This document shows, piece after piece, positions 4,291 through 9,098 of a DNA stretch of 9,098 nt. Position 1 is the stretch's first letter; each line of letters starts with the position of its first letter. The stretch covers positions 1-9,098 of the forward strand of contig DHMD01000035.1 of assembly GCA_002405615.1 (NCBI GenBank), given 5' to 3'. The position numbers were made by a program, and so were the translations under genes. Below the pieces are notes generated by a model. The model saw only the letters and a list, made by a program, of their open reading frames with translations. It searched no databases and was not told where the DNA came from. Source of the stretch: Christensenella sp. UBA4651. GTDB lineage: Bacteria; Bacillota; Clostridia; Christensenellales; UBA1242.

Positions 4291-6687
4291 ATGCTAGAAA
4301 AGCGTTATGATTTTAAGACAAGAGAGCCATTTTGGCAGGAGAAATGGGCAACGGATAACACTTATCGTTTCGACCCTAGCGACCAAAATCGCTATATGAT
4401 TGATACCCCACCACCAACAATCAGTGGTAATATCCATATGGGGCACGTTTTCAGTTACCTGCAAATTGATGTAATCGCCCGCCACCAGAGGATGCTCGGC
4501 AAATCGGTATACTTCCCTTTTGGTTATGACGACAATGGACTCCCTACCGAGCACTACATTCAGCGTACTCAAAAAATCAACATGAGTGAGATTAGCCGCA
4601 GCGATTTTGTCCACATTTGTGCAGACACCACGGTCGGAATGAAGGGAATTTACCGTGATATTTTCAAGCACGCAGGAATTAGTGCAAACTTTGACGACAC
4701 TTATTCTACCTATTCGCAAAACACTCAGAGGATTAGCCAGCAATCTTTCCTCGAACTGTACAAAAAAGGCGTAATTGAGCGTAGAAATTCCGCCTCACTT
4801 TGGTGTCCTACCTGCTGTACTGCCATTGCACAATCCGAGGTTGATACAGTCGAAATGGACAGTTTTATGAACTATATTAGTTTCGGTATCAAAGGTAGCG
4901 AGGAACGCCTAAAAATTGCCACCACCCGCCCCGAACTTTTGAGTGCGTGCGTGTGCGTATTTGTACACCCAGATGACAAGGAAAGAGCGCACCTCGTAGG
5001 CAAAACCGCAATCAGCCCAATATATAATAAAGAAGTGCCAATCATTGCTAACCCTGATGTCGCTCTAGACAAAGGTACAGGCGCAGTAATGTGCTGTACT
5101 TTCGGCGATGAGGCGGACGCAAAGTGGCAAAAGGAATACAGTTTGCCTATCTTGGAGGCAATCGACTACAACGGCAAAATGACCGCACTCGCTGGCGACC
5201 TCGAAGGGCTAAAAGTTGCCGAAGCACGCAAGCAAATCATCGAAAAATTGCGTGAAACGGGCATACTCTACGACCAGCAAGCGATAACTCACGCCGTTTC
5301 AACACACGAGCGTTGCGGCACCGCTATGGAAATTATGACCAAACCTCAGTGGTTTATCAAACTTCTAGACAAAAAGCAAGAAATCTATGACGCAGGGCTG
5401 AAAGTAAAATGGTATCCCGAGCATATGCAGAAACGCTTCCTCAACTGGGTAGACGGACTTAAATGGGACTGGTGTATTTCTCGTCAAAGATACTTCGGCG
5501 TGCCTTTCCCACTATGGTACTGCAAGGACTGTGGCGAAATTATGCTAGCAAATCCAGAAATTTTGCCTGTTGACCCTACGGCGACACAACCTGTATGTGC
5601 TTGTCCGAAATGTGGTTGCAAGGAGTTTGTCGGCGAAACCGATGTAATGGACACTTGGGCAACCAGTAGCCTTACACCGCAAATTTGTTGCGACCTTATC
5701 ACCCACAAGGGGCTGGACGACACTTATACTCCGATGGATTTGCGTCCAAACGCACACGACAATATCCGTGTTTGGGACTTCTATACTATCGCAAAATCTC
5801 TCCTCCACTTTGGCAAACTACCTTGGGAAAATGTTATGATTAGCGGTTGGGGGTTGAGTGCAACTGGTACAAAATTGAGTAAGTCAAAATCAAATGGTGG
5901 CACACTTTCCCCTGATGAGGCTTATGCCAAATATTCCGCCGATGTTACCCGCTACTGGGCGAGCAACGCAAGCCTCGGCAAAGATGTATACATCAAGGAC
6001 GAGGAATTTAACAACGGCGCAAAGTTGATGAATAAGTTATGGAACGCTAGCCGTTTTGTGCTGTCTTTCCTTGACGGATACGAAATGCAGAAGCCTGCCG
6101 AATTGCTCCCTATGGACTCGTGGATTATCGAATGTTACAAGGACACTTTCGCCGGCTTTGAGAGTGCCCTGTCTAAATACGAAATGGGTCTAGCCCTCAA
6201 CGAGGTCGAGAAACTTTTCTGGAATTTCTGCGACAACTATATCGAAATCGCAAAGAACCGTCTATACAAACCCGAAATTTACGGCGAAAATGCCAAAACT
6301 TCAGCTCAATACGCCGCAAGTACTGTACTTTTGGGCTTGCTCAAAATGTTGGCTATCTATATGCCGCACATCACTGAGGAAATTTATCAGGACGCTTTCG
6401 CAAAATTTGAGGGCGGAAAGTCAATTCACCAAAGCGGTTACCTCAAACTTGACACCCCGCTCAATGCCAAAATCATCGAGCAAGGTAACGCCGTTTGCGA
6501 TATCGTTGCCGAAATCCGTGGCTACAAATCTCGCAACAACCTTAGCCTAAAAGAAGCCGTAGAAACAGTAAACGCTACCACCCGCTTCGCCAACTTTGCC
6601 AAATCTTGCGCCGCCGATATCCAAGCTGTCGGTAATGTAACAAACCTAACTATCCAAGACGGCGACTTCGCAGTCGAGATTAAATAA
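4291..6687 (+). CDS. valS: Valyl-tRNA synthetase, archaeal-type
   Basis: A 798-aa class I synthetase that charges tRNA-Val in the cytoplasm. It starts MLEKRYDFKT after an AGGAG site. Landmarks: PPPTISGNIHMGH with the HIGH-type motif HMGH at 49-52; DDNGLPTE at 80-87, the signature of the archaeal-type ValRS class where ordinary bacterial enzymes have GTDHAGIATQ; WCPTCC at 171-176; TTRPE at 211-215 in the CP1 editing domain; a CKDCG (411-415) and CPKCGC (438-443) zinc-ribbon-like pair; DTWATSS at 454-460; RPNAHDNIRVW; and the KMSKS-type loop KLSKS at 528-532. After that loop SNGGT replaces the more usual GNVV. The C-terminal helical anticodon-binding domain includes MPHITEEIYQ. Bacterial ValRS is usually near 880 aa with a C-terminal coiled-coil arm, which is absent here. 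A restriction-modification cassette follows after 31 bases with no terminator between. Confidence 0.96.
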   Translation: MLEKRYDFKTREPFWQEKWATDNTYRFDPSDQNRYMIDTPPPTISGNIHMGHVFSYLQIDVIARHQRMLGKSVYFPFGYDDNGLPTEHYIQRTQKINMSEISRSDFVHICADTTVGMKGIYRDIFKHAGISANFDDTYSTYSQNTQRISQQSFLELYKKGVIERRNSASLWCPTCCTAIAQSEVDTVEMDSFMNYISFGIKGSEERLKIATTRPELLSACVCVFVHPDDKERAHLVGKTAISPIYNKEVPIIANPDVALDKGTGAVMCCTFGDEADAKWQKEYSLPILEAIDYNGKMTALAGDLEGLKVAEARKQIIEKLRETGILYDQQAITHAVSTHERCGTAMEIMTKPQWFIKLLDKKQEIYDAGLKVKWYPEHMQKRFLNWVDGLKWDWCISRQRYFGVPFPLWYCKDCGEIMLANPEILPVDPTATQPVCACPKCGCKEFVGETDVMDTWATSSLTPQICCDLITHKGLDDTYTPMDLRPNAHDNIRVWDFYTIAKSLLHFGKLPWENVMISGWGLSATGTKLSKSKSNGGTLSPDEAYAKYSADVTRYWASNASLGKDVYIKDEEFNNGAKLMNKLWNASRFVLSFLDGYEMQKPAELLPMDSWIIECYKDTFAGFESALSKYEMGLALNEVEKLFWNFCDNYIEIAKNRLYKPEIYGENAKTSAQYAASTVLLGLLKMLAIYMPHITEEIYQDAFAKFEGGKSIHQSGYLKLDTPLNAKIIEQGNAVCDIVAEIRGYKSRNNLSLKEAVETVNATTRFANFAKSCAADIQAVGNVTNLTIQDGDFAVEIK

Positions 6688-6718
6688 CCAATTAATTAAA
6701 TACTATAGGAATAATACA

Positions 6719-8173
6719 ATGCCAAAGTGTAAAAAAATATCACAAGAGAAATCTAACGGGCGTGTTTACACACCAGATTTTATCGTAAATAACATTTTAG
6801 ATTTATCGGGATACATATCAACCAATATACTTTGCAAACATGTAATCGATAACAGTTGTGGAGACGGAGCGTTTTTAATGGAAATAGTAAAACGCTATTG
6901 CAAGGCGTGTTTAGATAATGGTTACACAGAAATAGAAATTAAAAAAGATTTATCAAAATACATCCATGGAGTAGAAATTGATGAATTTGAATGTAAAAAA
7001 TGCAAAAACAATTTAGATAAGGTTACGCAGTCTTATGGGATAACTGATGTCTGCTGGGATATAAAAAACAGCAATACACTACTAGTACATGAATACGATA
7101 ACAAAATGGATTTCGTTTTAGGAAACCCCCCGTACATAAGGATACACAATGTCAACGATGAATTGCAAATTAAGAAATTTTCATTTTCCCAGTTTGGTAT
7201 GACAGATTTATTTATAACCTTTTACGAAATTGGACTCAATATGTTAAATGACACAGGTGTCTTGGGATATATTACCCCCAGCTCTTATTTTAATTCACAA
7301 GCAGCAACTTATATGCGGAAATACTTTTTATCAGAAAATTTAATTCAATCAATTGTTGACCTAAAACATCTACAAGTTTTTTCTGCCACAACCTATTCTG
7401 CGATAACAATCTTGAATAAAAATAAATACTCAAAAAACATAGAATTTTATGAATATGATTTAACTAAACAACAGCCGTATTTTGTTGACGAACTTTCGCC
7501 AAAAGATTTTTATATTTCAACGAATTTTATATTTTCCACAAAACACAATTTATCCCTTCTTAAAAAGATATACAATAATTTAGGACATTGTGATATAGAA
7601 GTCAAAAACGGATATGCAACTCTATGCGATAGTGTTTATATTAATGATTTCCAATTCGAATCTCAATATATCATACCCGCAATAAAAGCATCAAAAGGGT
7701 TGGTAACAAAAATGATTTACCCTTACGATGAACAAGCCATCCCAATTCCTGAAAGTGTTATTAGATTGGATACAAAATTATATGATTATTTAATCGCTCA
7801 CAAACCAGAACTGCTAAATAGAAGTAAGAAAGACAGCGCAACAGAAAAATGGTATACTTTCGGACGCAGTCAAGCCCTTAAAGATACTTTCAAAGATAAA
7901 CTAACATTAAACACTCTATTACGCAACAAAGATGATATCAAAATGCATGAAGCCCCCGCAGGAACTGGAGTATATGGAGGACTTTATATAATAAGTAATA
8001 CATATGGATTTAATGAGATACAGGCAGTCTTAAAAACAGACGAATTTGTATCATTCATAACTCTACTAGGAAAGTACAAAAGCGGAGGATATTATAGTTT
8101 TTCAACGAAAGATGTCAAACTTTACTTAGATTACAAATTTGCCTATAACGGAGGTATATTAGCAAATGAATAA
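6719..8173 (+). CDS. Type II N6-adenine DNA methyltransferase (gamma class, Eco57I/TaqI-like)
   Basis: A 484-aa methyltransferase that would transfer a methyl group from S-adenosylmethionine to adenine N6 in a specific DNA site, protecting the host from the partner endonuclease. The motif order X-I-IV marks the gamma class. Motif X is GRVYTPDFIVNNIL at 14-27. Motif I, the SAM-binding loop, is IDNSCGDGAFL at 43-53. The catalytic NPPY is at 136-139. The C-terminal third (about 300-484) is the probable target-recognition domain and contains WYTFGRSQAL from 378. Recognition specificity cannot be read from the sequence. A weak AGGA at 6707-6710 lies 8 bases from the ATG. No clear promoter is visible in the 31 bases after valS, so it may depend on read-through from valS. 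Codons are visibly more AT-rich than in valS, suggesting horizontal acquisition. Its end overlaps the endonuclease gene by 8 bases. Confidence 0.9.
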   Translation: MPKCKKISQEKSNGRVYTPDFIVNNILDLSGYISTNILCKHVIDNSCGDGAFLMEIVKRYCKACLDNGYTEIEIKKDLSKYIHGVEIDEFECKKCKNNLDKVTQSYGITDVCWDIKNSNTLLVHEYDNKMDFVLGNPPYIRIHNVNDELQIKKFSFSQFGMTDLFITFYEIGLNMLNDTGVLGYITPSSYFNSQAATYMRKYFLSENLIQSIVDLKHLQVFSATTYSAITILNKNKYSKNIEFYEYDLTKQQPYFVDELSPKDFYISTNFIFSTKHNLSLLKKIYNNLGHCDIEVKNGYATLCDSVYINDFQFESQYIIPAIKASKGLVTKMIYPYDEQAIPIPESVIRLDTKLYDYLIAHKPELLNRSKKDSATEKWYTFGRSQALKDTFKDKLTLNTLLRNKDDIKMHEAPAGTGVYGGLYIISNTYGFNEIQAVLKTDEFVSFITLLGKYKSGGYYSFSTKDVKLYLDYKFAYNGGILANE

Positions 8174-8897
8174 TTTAGAATTTTTAGAAACAATTAGAGA
8201 ATCTTTCAAAACCTATTTAGAGATTAACACATCACGGAGCACAGCAAAGCTAAAATCGTTGCATGGCAAAATTGCTAATGATTTACAACAAAAATTAGGA
8301 ACAGAATTTACTGTACATGCTCAAGGATATAACGATGATAGAGAAAAAAGCATTCATGGTAGATATTATGATAAACGGGTTGATATTACTGTCTGCAAAA
8401 ATTCCCAAACTGTCGCAGGATATTCCATAAAATTCGTAATGCGTAATTATTCACAAAACAGTAATAATTATTTTGAGGGAATGTTGGGAGAAACGGCAAA
8501 TATCCGCACTAACGCTATTCCATATTTTCAAATTTTTATAATCTTTGACAAGGTACCTTATTTCGAAAACAGTGGAAAATTTTCTCGTTACGATATCATT
8601 TCATTTCATAACTTACAAAAATATATTGCTCTATCAAAAGACAACCCACAGAGTTATTACCACACACCTGATAAAACACTTTTAGTTTTACTAAAATTAT
8701 GTGAAGCGGAAGATAATTCTTTTACATCATCACAAGAATATGCTAATTATTACACTACAAAAATTCATGAAAAAAATTTAATCAAATACTCTACTAATAT
8801 ATCAAACACAAGCTTTGACAATGGCGTAATTCTGAATGATTATTCAGATTTTATAGAAAGGACTTGTTATACAATTTTAGGCAACTTAAAAAATTAG
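8166..8897 (+). CDS. Putative type II restriction endonuclease partner
   Basis: A 243-aa protein of a size usual for type II endonucleases. The call rests mainly on position: it overlaps the methyltransferase stop by 8 bases (ATG inside GCAAATGAATAA), with GGAGG at 8150-8154 as ribosome site, which indicates coupled translation. A candidate PD-(D/E)xK core is D73 in KRVDITV followed 13 residues later by S87-I88-K89 in GYSIKF. Ser stands where Glu or Asp is usual. A helix follows with NNYFEGMLGE (100-109), where E104 or E109 could supply a metal ligand. From memory, the K-then-NNxxE arrangement is reminiscent of XhoI/PaeR7I-type enzymes, but this is tentative and no specific family is claimed. 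It is AT-rich like the methyltransferase. It would cut unmethylated sites in incoming DNA. Confidence 0.65.
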   Translation: MNNLEFLETIRESFKTYLEINTSRSTAKLKSLHGKIANDLQQKLGTEFTVHAQGYNDDREKSIHGRYYDKRVDITVCKNSQTVAGYSIKFVMRNYSQNSNNYFEGMLGETANIRTNAIPYFQIFIIFDKVPYFENSGKFSRYDIISFHNLQKYIALSKDNPQSYYHTPDKTLLVLLKLCEAEDNSFTSSQEYANYYTTKIHEKNLIKYSTNISNTSFDNGVILNDYSDFIERTCYTILGNLKN

Positions 8898-8920
8898 TAA
8901 AATTAGAGCTCTTGAATACA

Positions 8921-8959
8921 AAAACCGCATGGCTTTGCCCCATGCGGTTTTAATTTTTT
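8921..8959 (+). terminator. Strong intrinsic terminator after the restriction-modification genes
   Basis: AAAACCGCATGG (8921-8932) pairs perfectly with CCATGCGGTTTT (8940-8951) around a 7-base loop, followed by T6 at 8954-8959. It starts 24 bases after the endonuclease stop. It is also the first clear terminator after valS. Confidence 0.9.
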
Positions 8960-8976
8960 GCATTTTTTAGTCATTA

Positions 8977-9055
8977 TTTTTTAAGGATTTTTACCTATTT
9001 TTTATGATTTTTCAGTATTTTTTATAAATTTTTTGCGAATTTTTTGACTAATTTT
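8977..9055. repeat. Phased T-tract array, predicted intrinsically curved DNA
   Basis: T-tracts at 8977-8982, 8988-8992, 8998-9003, 9008-9012, 9018-9023, 9029-9034, 9040-9045 and 9052-9055 have centres about 10.5, 10.5, 9.5, 10.5, 11, 11 and 11 bp apart. Each follows an A and is separated by short mixed spacers. Such phasing with the helical repeat is the established cause of strong DNA curvature. No gene is visible from 8898 to the window end. The array lies between the terminator and whatever follows, so it may be an upstream element of the next promoter or a nucleoid-protein site. Confidence 0.65.
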
Positions 9056-9098
9056 AATTACAATAATTTAATTTCATTAATTCAAAGTTTTTTATTAA

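Noticed and set aside
5484..5808. Antisense open frames within valS
   Set aside because: They are frame shadows of the strongly supported valS coding region.
8905..8912. AGAGCTCT palindrome after the endonuclease gene
   Set aside because: An 8-bp palindrome between a stop codon and a terminator is easily chance, and nothing else supports an operator there.
1..9098. CRISPR array, insertion sequence or prophage genes
   Set aside because: No regularly spaced repeats with unique spacers, no transposase or integrase reading frame, and no phage structural genes are visible.

Overview
The window looks like a piece of chromosome from an AT-rich, Gram-positive-type bacterium, probably a Firmicutes/Clostridia-like gut lineage. 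This is inference from gene content, strong AGGAGG-type ribosome binding sites, T-rich intrinsic terminators, near-consensus sigma-A promoters and a CCA-encoding tRNA; no marker fixes the genus.

Layout. (1) 35-1060: a short pyruvate kinase without the usual C-terminal domain, closed by a perfect 17-bp terminator hairpin. (2) 1201-1378: a self-contained tRNA-Leu(CAA) unit with extended -10 promoter, AT-rich upstream tracts and its own terminator. (3) 1425-2058: a VanZ-family membrane protein behind a fully consensus promoter. Its 3' side (2106-2207) carries a GC-rich, four-way-junction-like repeat, then a bidirectional terminator shared with the convergent gene downstream. (4) 2351-3861, minus strand: a secreted lipoprotein of unknown function with its own promoter, and upstream of it an ER/SipW-type signal peptidase. 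(5) 3962-4253: a 0.3-kb non-coding region before valS. It has a promoter, a long hairpin, further mutually exclusive helices, an intrinsic terminator, and then a second promoter. It is either an attenuating leader or a separate small RNA. (6) 4291-6687: valS, of the archaeal-type sequence class. (7) 6719-8897: a two-gene restriction-modification cassette (gamma-class adenine methyltransferase plus overlapping putative endonuclease). It has no obvious promoter of its own, is visibly more AT-rich than valS, and ends in a strong terminator. (8) 8977-9055: eight or nine T-tracts repeating about every 10.5 bp, a textbook signature of intrinsically curved DNA.

The genes are mostly independent housekeeping or envelope units rather than one pathway. 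The clear functional pair is the methyltransferase/endonuclease, which appears to have been placed inside the valS transcription unit. The observations most worth following are the valS-upstream RNA, the structured GC-rich repeat, the phased T-tract array, and the endonuclease with a non-standard catalytic motif.
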